64,000 nucleotides of DNA from Lautropia sp. (GCA_030530775.1 JAUMUG010000003.1:248001-312000), one strand, 5' to 3'; positions 38,006-47,481 are shown, counted from the stretch's first letter. Notes: a model not told the origin generated them from the letters alone. Translations and numbers: made by a program.

Positions 38006-38602
38006 ATGAGCAAACGCCACCGCACCGAAAGCCTGAATGCCGAATTCATCGATGGGTACGCGCAGGGATGGCGCTTTGGTGTGTCGGAGGCTTTTCGGGC
38101 ATGCCTCGACATCCAGCTGGACGTGCGGGTCGACAAGGCGGCCAATCAGGCGCTGGCCGACAGCCTCGGTCGCAAGCCGACGGCGACCGAACGCATCATG
38201 CGGCCGATCTGGACCCAGGGTTCCCCGGCAGCCTATGCGTTTTCCCGTGGCTATATGTTGCACGAACCGGCGCAAGCAGCCGCCCTGCCCTGGGCCGAAG
38301 CGCTGCCGAAGTTGAAACGCTCGGTGGTGATTCTGGATGCCAAGCCCGACGACGATGCGCCGGGCACGGAGAATGAGACGAACGATGCCGTCGGACAGCA
38401 GAACGACGCAGCAGCGATTGACGAAGCCGCTGCAGGCGCAACCGATACGACAGCGACCACCACCAACCTTCGTGCCAACGGCAACGGCTGGGTCGAATTC
38501 GAGGTCTACCACTATCAGGACGGTCGCATCACTCGAAAAGAAAACCGCCGGCTGAGCCAGGCAGCTTTCGTACACCTGCTGCAGACCGGCCAGGGTCTGT
38601 GA
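38006..38602 (+). CDS. Hypothetical acidic protein
   Basis: I do not recognise this 198-residue protein. The N-terminal 110 residues look folded (LNAEFIDGYAQGWRFGVSEA, read without its first residues, and aromatic positions such as YAFSRGYMLHEP). An acidic Asp/Glu/Ala/Thr-rich linker at about 113-150 is followed by a short C-terminal part, NGWVEFEVYHYQDGRI, with beta character. No signal peptide or membrane segment is seen. It is a single gene between the divergent GspE-like gene and the convergent antiporter operon. Even codon use across the frame supports it as real, but I cannot assign a function. Confidence 0.6.
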   Translation: MSKRHRTESLNAEFIDGYAQGWRFGVSEAFRACLDIQLDVRVDKAANQALADSLGRKPTATERIMRPIWTQGSPAAYAFSRGYMLHEPAQAAALPWAEALPKLKRSVVILDAKPDDDAPGTENETNDAVGQQNDAAAIDEAAAGATDTTATTTNLRANGNGWVEFEVYHYQDGRITRKENRRLSQAAFVHLLQTGQGL

Positions 38603-38732
38603 ATCGAACCGGCAGAGGACTCCTGGAGGGGAAAGCCACGGGTTCTCTCATCGGCTCACCAGCCACTCGTATATCCGACCTGCCGCGCACGCGCACGGTT
38701 CGGAGATCATGCCAGTGCCCGCCCGATACGCC

Positions 38733-38757
38733 CCCCGTCCAAAACGGGGCGATGTTT
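38733..38757 (+). terminator. Possible terminator after the 198-residue protein gene
   Basis: The stem CCCCGT/ACGGGG (38733-38738, 38744-38749) with loop CCAAA is followed by CGATGTTTT. It lies between the convergent hypothetical gene and mnhG. The U run of four is short, so termination may be partial. Confidence 0.45.
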
Positions 38758-39171
38758 TCAGTCCTTGTCCTTCTCGTCCTTCGGCTGGCGGTTGATCCGC
38801 TTGACCGGCCCGGCAAAAGTCGGCGGCAAGCCTTCGTCACCGGCGGCGCGGCGCCGGAACAAAGCGGCACGAGCCAGGATGACGACCGTGACCGGCACTG
38901 TGATGGCCATGAACACGACCACCAGCCAGGCACGCAGCATCAGCGTCCGATAGGTCAGCGAGAAGAACAGCACCAGTGCGGCCGCCACGCACCAGACGCC
39001 CAACGTAGCCCCCAGGGCCGGCGGATGCATGCGGGTGAAAAAATCCCTGATGCGGAACAGGCCCAGCGCACCGGTCAAGGCCCACAGGCCGCTGAGCACC
39101 AGCAGCACGCCGATCAGCACGTCGGCCCAAACCGGCAGCAGGCCGCCGAACAATGCGGTGTTTGCATTCAT
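38758..39171 (-). CDS. mnhG: Mrp/Pha antiporter subunit G
   Basis: Last gene of the six-gene antiporter operon. The 137-residue protein has three transmembrane helices and the subunit G pattern LGLFRIRDFFTRMHPPALGA. A charged C-terminal tail (RRRAAGDEG onward, Lys/Asp-rich) is longer than usual. In the complex, subunit G belongs to the small-subunit module (E, F, G) needed for assembly and transport. Its ATG overlaps the mnhF stop as ATGA (39168-39171). Confidence 0.93.
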   Translation of the reverse strand: MNANTALFGGLLPVWADVLIGVLLVLSGLWALTGALGLFRIRDFFTRMHPPALGATLGVWCVAAALVLFFSLTYRTLMLRAWLVVVFMAITVPVTVVILARAALFRRRAAGDEGLPPTFAGPVKRINRQPKDEKDKD

Positions 39172-39446
39172 TCGATCACCTCACCACGCAGCAGGAACTT
39201 GGCCATGGCCGACGAGGAGGCAAAACCGAAGATCGAAATCAGCAGCGCCGCCTCGAAGTAGCTGTCGGAAGCATAGACGACGCCGCTGGCCAGGATGATC
39301 AGCATACCGTTGACATAGACATAATCCAGCGCCATCACCCGATCCTGCGCAGTCGGACCAAAGAAGAGCCGATAGAGCGCCAGCGCCATCGCCCCCAGAT
39401 AACAGCCCATCGCCACGTACAGACAGATTGTCAACCACAGACTCAT
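39168..39446 (-). CDS. mnhF: Mrp/Pha antiporter subunit F
   Basis: A 92-residue membrane protein with three helices and the family motif GPTAQDRVMALDYVYVNGM, with conserved Asp residues in the membrane. It matches subunit F of Mrp-type cation/proton antiporters. It overlaps mnhE (ATGA, 39443-39446) and mnhG by 4 bp on either side, so the three small subunits are translationally coupled. Confidence 0.93.
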   Translation of the reverse strand: MSLWLTICLYVAMGCYLGAMALALYRLFFGPTAQDRVMALDYVYVNGMLIILASGVVYASDSYFEAALLISIFGFASSSAMAKFLLRGEVIE

Positions 39447-39931
39447 TCAAAGATCTCCATCAGCGGTTTTTCGTAGCGGTCCTTGAAGTTCTGCGCAAAA
39501 TCCGTGCCGGGTGGCACATCGAAGACATGGAACAACAGGCGCGTGCGGTCCATGGAGAGCTCGCACCAGATGGTGCCGGGAATGACGGCCGCGATGATGG
39601 CCAAGGCCGCCAGCCCGGATGGTGCCTTCAGCTGCAGCGGAATCACCACCCACTGGTCACGCGGCGGATTCGAGTGGTAGAACCAGACGTGTCTGGCCAC
39701 CTGCAGATTCGAAACGATCACGTCGAAGAACACGCGGGCCGTCAGTCTGATGATGACCCAGGGCTTCTTGATCCGCACTTTTTCGGGGCGCAGATTCTGC
39801 GTCATCAACGGCACGCCGATACCGATCAGGCTGCCCAGAATCAGCTGTGCCGGAGCGGCCGATCCGTTCAACATGATCCACAGCACCAACAATGACAGGC
39901 TCAGCAACGGAGCCGGCATCAGATCCTTCAT
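39443..39931 (-). CDS. mnhE: Mrp/Pha antiporter subunit E
   Basis: A 162-residue subunit with two N-terminal membrane helices and a soluble C-terminal part containing VIPGTIWCEL and the conserved LLFHVFDVP. These match subunit E of Mrp systems. The start is fixed by the ATGA overlap with the mnhD stop (39928-39931). Confidence 0.92.
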   Translation of the reverse strand: MKDLMPAPLLSLSLLVLWIMLNGSAAPAQLILGSLIGIGVPLMTQNLRPEKVRIKKPWVIIRLTARVFFDVIVSNLQVARHVWFYHSNPPRDQWVVIPLQLKAPSGLAALAIIAAVIPGTIWCELSMDRTRLLFHVFDVPPGTDFAQNFKDRYEKPLMEIFE

Positions 39932-41682
39932 CGCTCGATCTCCTGAATGAACGGCATTTCCTGCTTCAGCAGCTCCCGTGTCACCGACGGTGCCGGCAAC
40001 GGCCTGGTCACCAACACCGAATCGACATAGGTGCTGGGATCATGCAGATCGTTGGCAGCCGCCTGCAGATAGCGGCTGACCGGTTCCGCCCGGAAAGTGA
40101 TCACCAGACACAGCACCAGCAGCGCGGCAATCGGCAGGCATTCCATCACTTTCAGTTGCGGCACCGGCCGATCCCGTGGCGTCCAGAACATCCGGATACC
40201 GGTACGGGACAGCGCGATCAACGCCGCCAGCCCGGCCAGAATCACCAGTCCCAGCATCAGCCAGCCCTGAACCCCGATCGCCTGTGCCCCCTCGGCCTCC
40301 CCCGCTCCCAGACCGGCCGGGTTCAGTAGTCCCGACAGCATCATGAACTTGCCGACGAAGCCGGCGAGCGGCGGCATGCCGGTCAGCAACAGCGTACAGG
40401 CGATGAAGGCAAAACCCATGAAAGCAACCGCCGCCGGAATCACCCGCCCGGTCAGCGCTTCCTGATATTCGTCGAGGTTGGTATCGGGCGGAGGTTCCAG
40501 CTCATCCAGAAAGAACGGCACCGGATCGGCATCGTCCGGATTCGGATGCTCGGTTTCCAGCAGCCGGCTGCGATCGATCAATTCGATCAGCAGGAACATG
40601 GCGCCGGCGGCCATCGTCGAGCTGAGCAGATAATAGAAGGCACCACCAGTGACCTGGGGCAGATTGAAGCCGATGGCGGCCAGCAGTGTGCCGGAGGTGA
40701 CGATGACACCGAAGCCCGTCACCCGGCCCAGCTGTCTGGCCTGCAGCAAGCCCAGCACGCCGAAAGCGATGGTGGCCAGCCCGCCGGCAATCAGCCAGTC
40801 ACTGCCCCAGCGCTCGCCCCCGTCCTCGGCAGTGAACATCAGCGACCACAGCCGCAGCACCGCATAGATGCCCACTTTGGTCATGATGGCGAACAGTGCC
40901 GCCACCGGCGCACCGGCTGCCGAATAAGCCGGCACCAGCCAGAAGCCCATCGGCCACATCGCCGCCTTGGTCAGGAACGCCAGCGCCAGAATGGCCGCTC
41001 CCGCATGCAGCAGGGCCTGATCGTCTGCCGCCACTTCGGGAATGCGTGCGGCCAGATCGGCCATGTTCAGCGTCCCCGTCACCCCGTAGAGCATGGCCGC
41101 CCCGATCAGGAAAAAAGATGAGGCCACCAGGTTGATGGCGATATAGTGCAGCCCGGCCGCCACCCGGGTACGGCCGGGTGCGTGCAGCAGCAATCCATAA
41201 GATGCCGCCAGCAGCACCTCGAAGAACACGAACAGGTTGAACAGGTCGGCCGTCAGGAAGGCACCGTTCAGGCCCATCAGCTGAATCTGGAAGAGCGGGT
41301 GGAAATGCACCCCGATCCGGTCCCAACTGGCGACTGCGAACAGGATCGCCGCGCAGGCCATCGCCGCCGTCAGCAACAGCATCACCGCCGACAGCCGATC
41401 GAGCACCAACACGATACCGAAAGGCACCTGCCAGTTGGCCGGCAGATAAATGCCCAGGGTACCGATCGAAGCCGCCGGCTGCCCGGGCGATGCCGGTGCA
41501 ACACCGTGGTGGACGGAGAGGATCAGCACGATGGCCAGTGCCAGGCCGACCAGGCAGGAGCCCACATTCAGCCAGGCCAGCGTCAACCGTTTCTGATCTC
41601 CCAGCGCCAGCATCAGCGCAGCCGTCAGCAACGGCAGCAGCACCGGCGCAACGATCAGATGGGGCGACATGACTCCGATCAT
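39928..41682 (-). CDS. mnhD: Mrp/Pha antiporter subunit D
   Basis: A 584-residue polytopic protein homologous to the proton-pumping subunits NuoM/NuoN of complex I. Lysine and glutamate positions in the membrane (FEVLLAASYGLLLH, LTKAAMWPMGFWLVPAYS) mark the proton channel. An acidic insert near residues 385-410 (NPDDADPVPFFLDELEPPPD) is larger than in most relatives. GAGGA lies about 9 bases ahead of the ATG at 41682, which decides the start over an ATG four codons later. Confidence 0.94.
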   Translation of the reverse strand: MIGVMSPHLIVAPVLLPLLTAALMLALGDQKRLTLAWLNVGSCLVGLALAIVLILSVHHGVAPASPGQPAASIGTLGIYLPANWQVPFGIVLVLDRLSAVMLLLTAAMACAAILFAVASWDRIGVHFHPLFQIQLMGLNGAFLTADLFNLFVFFEVLLAASYGLLLHAPGRTRVAAGLHYIAINLVASSFFLIGAAMLYGVTGTLNMADLAARIPEVAADDQALLHAGAAILALAFLTKAAMWPMGFWLVPAYSAAGAPVAALFAIMTKVGIYAVLRLWSLMFTAEDGGERWGSDWLIAGGLATIAFGVLGLLQARQLGRVTGFGVIVTSGTLLAAIGFNLPQVTGGAFYYLLSSTMAAGAMFLLIELIDRSRLLETEHPNPDDADPVPFFLDELEPPPDTNLDEYQEALTGRVIPAAVAFMGFAFIACTLLLTGMPPLAGFVGKFMMLSGLLNPAGLGAGEAEGAQAIGVQGWLMLGLVILAGLAALIALSRTGIRMFWTPRDRPVPQLKVMECLPIAALLVLCLVITFRAEPVSRYLQAAANDLHDPSTYVDSVLVTRPLPAPSVTRELLKQEMPFIQEIER

Positions 41683-41692
41683 GCTTTTTTCC

Positions 41693-42040
41693 TCACCACA
41701 TCTCTTTGCTGTTACCGTCGACGTGGTCGGTGTCCGACAAACCGCGCGAGGCCAACATCACCACCAGATACATCGCGGTCATGGCAAAACCGATCACGAT
41801 CGCCGTCAGCACCAATGCCTGAGGCATCGGGTCGGCATAGTTGTCGAGGTTGGGCACCACCCCTTCGACCAGGACGGGCTCGCCGTCCAGTTTCAGGCGC
41901 CCCATGCTGAAGATGAACAGATTGACTGCATAGGAAAACAGCGACAGGCCCATGATGACCTGAAAGGTGCGGGGTCGCAGCAACAGCCAGACGGCTGAAC
42001 CGCCCAGCAGTCCGATGGCGATGGCCAGGATCATTTCCAT
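41693..42040 (-). CDS. mnhC: Mrp/Pha antiporter subunit C
   Basis: A 115-residue protein related to NuoK, with three helices and the motif SLFSYAVNLFIFSMG. The C-terminal half has the conserved PMPQALVLTAIVIGFAMTA. It starts 15 bp after mnhAB with a very good ribosome-binding site, AAGGAGAG, 9 bases upstream. It is followed by mnhD after 10 bp. Confidence 0.95.
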   Translation of the reverse strand: MEMILAIAIGLLGGSAVWLLLRPRTFQVIMGLSLFSYAVNLFIFSMGRLKLDGEPVLVEGVVPNLDNYADPMPQALVLTAIVIGFAMTAMYLVVMLASRGLSDTDHVDGNSKEMW

Positions 42041-42055
42041 GGACTTTTCTCTCCT

Positions 42056-45007
42056 TCAGAGCGTGCGGATGACCGTCTGTGCCTCACCCGTGACGGGCTT
42101 CGCGTCGGCAGACGGTTCTTCCGGTACCGAACGGCGGGTCCGGCGGATGGATTGGTGTGACAGAGCGGTCAGGATCAGCATGGTGGCACCGACCACCACC
42201 GCGAACACGCCGATGTCGAAGAACATGGCGCTGGGCAGGTGCACTTCACCAAAGCCCGGCAAATCCGCATGCGCGGTGTGCGTGGTCAGGAAGGGATAGC
42301 CGAACATGCAGGCCCCGAGCCCAGTGAAACCGGCGGTCAGCAGACCATAGGCCACCCAACGTGGCGGATGCAGTTTCATGTGCGACTCGACCCACTGGGT
42401 GCCCGCGACCATGTACTGCAGGATGAAGCCGATGGCCACGACCAGCCCGGCGATGAAGCCACCGCCCGGCTGATTGTGTCCCCGCATCAGCAGATAGAGC
42501 GCCACTGCCGCCGCCATCGGCTGCAGCAGCCGCACCAGCACCGCCGGCACCATCATGTAACCCAGCGCGGTATCGGCTGCCGCCTTCGGGTTGACCAGAT
42601 CGGTGACGATGTCGGGTGGCAGCCGCTGTTGCGACGGCAGCTCGGAACTCTCGCGCGGTGGACGGAAACGACGCAGCAGCGCATAGACGGCCAGCGCAAC
42701 CGCCGACAGCACCGTGATTTCGCCGAGGGTGTCGTAACCCCGGAAATCGACCAGCATCACGTTGACGACATTGGTACCACCACCTTCGGGCAGCGCCCGC
42801 GCCAGGAAGAACGGCGAAATACTCTGTGGGAACTCGCGGGTCATGATGGCATAGGAGAGCAGTGCCAACCCGGCACCGACCACCACCGCGAGCACCAGAT
42901 CCCGGCTGCGGCGAGCCCGCACCCGGGCCGGCAGCCGGGGCTCACCCCCATGCATGTCCTCGATCCGCTTGGGAAGCCAGCGCAGCCCCAACAGGAACAG
43001 GACGGTGGTCACCACTTCGACGGTCAGCTGGGTCAGCGCCAAATCGGGCGCCGAGAACAGAATGAAGGTCAGACAGGTCACCAGACCGGCGATACTCATC
43101 ATCATCAGTGCAGCCAATCGGTGGTACTTGGCCTGCCAGGCAGCGCCCACCGCACAGATGCCACCGATCAGCCACAGGCCCATGAACACCGGCGACGGCT
43201 CGATGGGTATCCGTGGGCCGGCACGCAGACCGTCGTGGTACAGAATCAGACCGACCAGCACCGCCCCGACGAAGATGATCAGAAAGAGCTGCTGTTGCAA
43301 ACGACGCGTACCCAGCAGATTCAGCCCGTTGGCCCCCAGGCGGCGCAAGGCGATCAGCAGCCGTGCGAAAGCGGCCTGCCCGTTGATGTGGCGCAGCAGC
43401 GGGACACCCTCGAAGCGGTTCTTGCGCATACGATCACGCAGCAGCATCCAGATCAATACGCCACCCACCATCGCCGCCAGACTCATGGCCATCGGCAGGT
43501 TCCAACCATGCCACAGTGCCAGACTGTAGCTGGGCAGTGATCCCCCCACCACCGGCTTGGCGGCCGTATCCAGCACCGCGCCAATGATGGTGGCCGGCAG
43601 GATGCCGACCAGCAGACAGACGATCACCAGCAGCTCCACCGGCACCCGCATCCAGTGCACCGGCTCGTGCGGCTCGCGCGGCAGACCCGTGGCCCGCGGA
43701 CCCAGAAACACATCGACCGAGAGGCGCAGCGAATAGGTGACGCTGAACATGGCGGCGACGGTCGCCATGACCGGCAGCAGCACCTCGATCGACATCGACG
43801 AATCGACATCGACCGTGGCCGCAAAAAACATTTCCTTGGACAGAAAACCGTTGAGCAGCGGTACCCCGGCCATCGCCGCGCTGGCCACGAAAGCCAGCGT
43901 ACCGGTCACCGGCATGGATTTCATCAAACCACTGAGTCTGCCCATGTCCCGGGTGCCTGTCTCGTGGTCTATGATGCCGGCAGCCATGAACAACGAAGCC
44001 TTGAAAGTGGCATGGTTGATGATATGAAAAACGGCGGCCACGGCGGCCGTCTTGCTGTTCATGCCCAGCAACAACGTGATCAGGCCCAGATGGCTGATCG
44101 ACGAATAGGCCAGCAGCCCCTTCAAATCGGTCTGGAACATCGCGATATAGGCACCGACCAGCAAGGAAGCCGCACCGGCGCCGCCGACCAGCACGAACCA
44201 TTCCTGTGTACCCGACAGTACCGGCCAGAAACGGGCCAACAGGAAGACCCCCAGCTTGACCATGGTGGCCGAGTGCAGATAGGCCGACACCGGTGTCGGT
44301 GCCGCCATCGCCCGCGGCAGCCAGAACAGGAAGGGGAACTGCGCACTCTTGGTGAGTGCCCCCAGCAGAATGAAGACCAGCAGCATGCCGTACAGATCGT
44401 GCTGGCGGATCAGGTCGCCCGAAGCCAGCACCACGTCCAGCTCATAGCTGCCGGCCACATGCCCCAGCAGCAACGCCCCGATCAGCAGCCCCAACCCGCC
44501 CATGCCGGTGACCAGCAGGGCCATGCGCGCGCCCTTGCGTGCATTGTCACGCTGGTGCCAATAACCGATCAGCAAAAAAGAATAGATGCTGGTCAGTTCC
44601 CAAAACAGCACCAGCTGGATCAGATTGCCCGACAGCACCACCCCGATCATCGCCCCCATGAAGGACATCAGGAAGGCGAAGAAACGCGGCACGGGATCGG
44701 CCGGCGACATGTAATAGCGTGCGTACAACGCGACCAGTGCACCGATGCCCAACACCAGCACCGTGAACAGCCAGGCAAAGCCATCCATCCGGAACACCAG
44801 ATCCAGGCCCATGCTGGGCAGCCAGCCAATCCGCTGTTCGATCACCTGTCCGGCAGCGACGTCGGGAAACCACAGGCACGCCTGAACCAATGCGGCCAGC
44901 GCGATCAGCGACGCGACCGTCGCCTCTGCATTGCGCGCATTCGACGGAAACAGAACAGCAACCAGACTGCCGATCCACGGCAGCAAAACCAGCAGGACGA
45001 GGGGCAT
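42056..45007 (-). CDS. mnhA: Mrp/Pha antiporter fused subunits A and B
   Basis: The large 983-residue subunit fuses the NuoL-like MrpA with an MrpB domain, as in group 2 (Pha-type) Mrp systems. The A part carries the channel motifs FWELTSIYSFLLIGYWH and LTKSAQFPFLFWLPRAM. The C-terminal B part (from about residue 840) has LLMRGHNQPGGGFIAGLV. With C-G it forms a sodium or potassium/proton antiporter used in pH and salt homeostasis. I chose the ATG at 45007 (MPLVLLVLLPWIGSLV), typical of MrpA. An in-frame GTG at 45052 is possible. Confidence 0.94.
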   Translation of the reverse strand: MPLVLLVLLPWIGSLVAVLFPSNARNAEATVASLIALAALVQACLWFPDVAAGQVIEQRIGWLPSMGLDLVFRMDGFAWLFTVLVLGIGALVALYARYYMSPADPVPRFFAFLMSFMGAMIGVVLSGNLIQLVLFWELTSIYSFLLIGYWHQRDNARKGARMALLVTGMGGLGLLIGALLLGHVAGSYELDVVLASGDLIRQHDLYGMLLVFILLGALTKSAQFPFLFWLPRAMAAPTPVSAYLHSATMVKLGVFLLARFWPVLSGTQEWFVLVGGAGAASLLVGAYIAMFQTDLKGLLAYSSISHLGLITLLLGMNSKTAAVAAVFHIINHATFKASLFMAAGIIDHETGTRDMGRLSGLMKSMPVTGTLAFVASAAMAGVPLLNGFLSKEMFFAATVDVDSSMSIEVLLPVMATVAAMFSVTYSLRLSVDVFLGPRATGLPREPHEPVHWMRVPVELLVIVCLLVGILPATIIGAVLDTAAKPVVGGSLPSYSLALWHGWNLPMAMSLAAMVGGVLIWMLLRDRMRKNRFEGVPLLRHINGQAAFARLLIALRRLGANGLNLLGTRRLQQQLFLIIFVGAVLVGLILYHDGLRAGPRIPIEPSPVFMGLWLIGGICAVGAAWQAKYHRLAALMMMSIAGLVTCLTFILFSAPDLALTQLTVEVVTTVLFLLGLRWLPKRIEDMHGGEPRLPARVRARRSRDLVLAVVVGAGLALLSYAIMTREFPQSISPFFLARALPEGGGTNVVNVMLVDFRGYDTLGEITVLSAVALAVYALLRRFRPPRESSELPSQQRLPPDIVTDLVNPKAAADTALGYMMVPAVLVRLLQPMAAAVALYLLMRGHNQPGGGFIAGLVVAIGFILQYMVAGTQWVESHMKLHPPRWVAYGLLTAGFTGLGACMFGYPFLTTHTAHADLPGFGEVHLPSAMFFDIGVFAVVVGATMLILTALSHQSIRRTRRSVPEEPSADAKPVTGEAQTVIRTL

Positions 45008-45052
45008 CAGACGTGATCCGGGGCCGGAGGAAGTGGGAACGGCCTCGATCAC

Positions 45053-45130
45053 CCGCGGGCAGGGGTGATGACGAGTTTACAACGTCGTATTATTCTACAA
45101 ACTCCGTCAAAACTTCCTTTAAAAAACGCC
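45053..45130 (-). promoter_or_regulatory. AT-rich probable promoter region of the antiporter operon
   Basis: The DNA between the lipoprotein gene and mnhAB is unusually AT-rich for this genome. On the minus strand it reads TTGACG, then about 9 bases later TAGAATAAT, so good -35 and -10 candidates exist but their spacing does not fit each other. I call the region rather than a precise promoter. Confidence 0.35.
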
Positions 45131-45211
45131 ATTTGCCCCCATTTCTTCGGATAGACCCTGGTTTTCGTGGTGTCGATGACGCACCGATCCGACCAGTGGT
45201 GCAGTACCCGG

Positions 45212-45685
45212 CTAATACACATTCACCCTGTAGGTCAGGACCCGGGTCGTCGGCGCGCTGTGGCTTTTCGCATATTCCATCCGGATCGTGGTGTGGCCGA
45301 CATAGCGCGCCCGAAAGACCCAGACCTCGGCCGGCAGACCCCGGTCGTGTCGGCGCCAATCCCGATCCATATGGACCGGACCACTGAGGTATTCCATCTC
45401 TGGCCTGATCCGGCTGCGCAAAAAAGTCACCTGGCCATCGGCAGGATCGATGGCCAGCCGCAACTCCAGCCGCTGCCCCATCCAGAGCCGGACCTCGGCA
45501 CCATCATCCAGATCGTCGAGCACGATGACATCGTCGCGCCAGAAATCACTGCAACCTCCCGCTGCCAGCAGCAGACCGCTGCCCCCGGCCGTCAACAGCC
45601 GGCGACGGACGGCACTCGGCGCCCGGCCCTGCCGTTCCACCGTCCCCTGCTTCGACATCGACCCCACCGTTTCATGCTTCTTCAT
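45212..45685 (-). CDS. Predicted lipoprotein, possibly chagasin-like
   Basis: A 157-residue protein with a twin-arginine-like N-terminus (VRRRLLTAGG), a hydrophobic core and a lipobox-like AAGGC at the cleavage point. The mature part is beta-rich, with GAEVRLWMGQRLELRLAI early and VWVFRARYVGHTTIRMEY late. The spacing and the late pattern recall chagasin (I42) protease inhibitors, but the diagnostic NPTTGYxW loop is not present, so this is only a suggestion. The ATG at 45685 is fixed by GGAG 9 bases upstream. It lies 204 bp upstream of the Mrp operon on the same strand and could share its transcript. Confidence 0.6.
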   Translation of the reverse strand: MKKHETVGSMSKQGTVERQGRAPSAVRRRLLTAGGSGLLLAAGGCSDFWRDDVIVLDDLDDGAEVRLWMGQRLELRLAIDPADGQVTFLRSRIRPEMEYLSGPVHMDRDWRRHDRGLPAEVWVFRARYVGHTTIRMEYAKSHSAPTTRVLTYRVNVY

Positions 45686-46072
45686 GCCGTCCATCTCCGT
45701 AGCGTTCCGTTCCTGCACAAGCCTCGTTTGCAACCAGCGGCCGGTCCCTCCGTCTCGCCTCCGAAGAAACCATGAGGCGCGAACCTGCCCGGCAGCGGAC
45801 GAGACACCACATTCTGTATGAAACAGCGCATCTCGTGTTGCCTGCACGCACCGATGGATGCCAACACCGATGACGAGGCCCGTTCAAACCGACGACAAAC
45901 GGGAGGATGCCCTGCACGAAGCCGTGCACGCTCACCGCGGACGGGTCCGCCCATCGGCTGTCCAACCATCCGAAAGCCGCTTTGGGCCAGCAATCGACCC
46001 GTTTTACGAGGAATGAAGCCCGGGAGGACTGCTTTTTGTAGACTGTGGGGGAACTCATGAGTCCGATGTCTG
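45686..46072. other. 387-bp gap between divergent genes
   Basis: Intergenic DNA between the lipoprotein gene (minus) and the YihY-family gene (plus). The lipoprotein frame stays open upstream to 45847, but the chosen ribosome-binding site argues against a longer protein. No promoter with two good boxes is visible. Confidence 0.4.
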
Positions 46073-47407
46073 ATGATCGAACCCGTCTCTGCCCTTTCAT
46101 CCCTGCCCGGCGAGCTGCATCAGCGCGCCCAGACGCTGCGTCAGCCTCTGCGCTGGCTGCTCGGTTTCGTGGCGGTTCTGGTCGCCATCGTCCGTGATCT
46201 GGCCTTCGGCCAGTTGCTGCTGCGCGCCACCAGCCTGGTCTACACCACACTGCTGGCCATCGTGCCGATGCTGGCACTGACCTTTTCACTGTCCAAGGCT
46301 TTCGGCGTACATGGACAGATCGAACCGGCGCTGCAACGCTTTCTGGAACCACTGGGCACCCGTGGCCAGGAAATCAGCGATCAGATCATCGGCTTCATCA
46401 ACAACATGCAAGTCGGTGTGCTCGGTTCGCTGGGCCTGCTGATGCTTTTCTTCACCGCGATCTCGACCATCCTCAAGATCGAGAGCGCCATCAACACCAT
46501 CTGGCACGTCCGCCAGCTACGCCCGATTTCTTACCGGATCACCGGCTATCTCAGCATCATGCTGGTCGGCCCGATCATCGTCTTCTCGGCGCTGGGTCTG
46601 AACGCCGCCGCGGCCTCGTCCCGTTTCGTCCAGTCGCTGCTGACCATTCAGCCCTTCGGTGAACTGGCCTTCCTGGCCGGCAAACTGCTGCCCTATGTGC
46701 TGATCATCGCGCTGTTTCTGCTGCTGTATCTGTACATGCCCAACATCCGGGTCAGGGTCATTCCGGCGCTGGTCAGCGCCCTGGTGGCCGGCGTCGCCTG
46801 GCAGAGCGCCGGCTGGGGCTTTGCCCGCTTCGTGGCCGGCTCCTCGCAGTACGACGCCATCTACTCCGGTTTTGCCATCGTCATTCTGTTCATGATCTGG
46901 CTCTACGTCAGCTGGATCGTCGTACTGGCGGGAGCCAGCGTCGGCTTCTATCTGCAGCACCCCGAATACCTGGGCGTCGGCTCGGACGACGCTCGGCTCA
47001 GCGACCAGAGCCGCGAACAGCTGGGGTTGGCGCTGATGCAGGCCATCGGTGTTCGTCATCTACAGGGCGACACCCCGCTCGACATCACCCGGTTGGCCTC
47101 CCGTTTCCGGACTCCTGCCTCCGCCATCGAAGACCTGCTGAACGCGCTGACCGACGCCAATCTGTTGTTGCGGGTCGAACAGGGGCAGAACCCGGCCTGG
47201 GTGCCGGCCCGCGATCTCGGCAACATCTCGGTCTGGCAGGTGCTGAGCGCCATCCGCACATCCGGTGGCATCCCACTGGCCAACCCACCCGAAGACAAGA
47301 TCAACCATGCCCATCGGCAGGTGGTGGCCGAGGTTCAGCAAACCCTCTCCCGCCTCAGCCTGCGTGAGCTACTGGTCCAAGCGCTGCCGCCGCAGAGACC
47401 CTCCTGA
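46073..47407 (+). CDS. YihY/BrkB family inner membrane protein (UPF0761)
   Basis: A 444-residue protein with six predicted membrane helices in the first 300 residues. Family motifs include RATSLVYTTLLAIVPMLAL, SAINTIWHVRQ and the late YSGFAIVILFMIWLYVSW. A cytoplasmic C-terminal region (about 305-444) resembles a winged-helix domain and extends the protein beyond the usual 290-300 residues, as in other betaproteobacterial members. Its function is not established, despite the old annotation as ribonuclease BN. No good Shine-Dalgarno is visible. The rhomboid gene follows after 74 bp. Confidence 0.9.
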   Translation: MIEPVSALSSLPGELHQRAQTLRQPLRWLLGFVAVLVAIVRDLAFGQLLLRATSLVYTTLLAIVPMLALTFSLSKAFGVHGQIEPALQRFLEPLGTRGQEISDQIIGFINNMQVGVLGSLGLLMLFFTAISTILKIESAINTIWHVRQLRPISYRITGYLSIMLVGPIIVFSALGLNAAAASSRFVQSLLTIQPFGELAFLAGKLLPYVLIIALFLLLYLYMPNIRVRVIPALVSALVAGVAWQSAGWGFARFVAGSSQYDAIYSGFAIVILFMIWLYVSWIVVLAGASVGFYLQHPEYLGVGSDDARLSDQSREQLGLALMQAIGVRHLQGDTPLDITRLASRFRTPASAIEDLLNALTDANLLLRVEQGQNPAWVPARDLGNISVWQVLSAIRTSGGIPLANPPEDKINHAHRQVVAEVQQTLSRLSLRELLVQALPPQRPS

Positions 47408-47481
47408 TTCATGGCACGGCCGACCGACGGGATCGGCCGTATTACACTGAAGCCTTCCGTTCACCCCTGCGAGAGCCTGCC

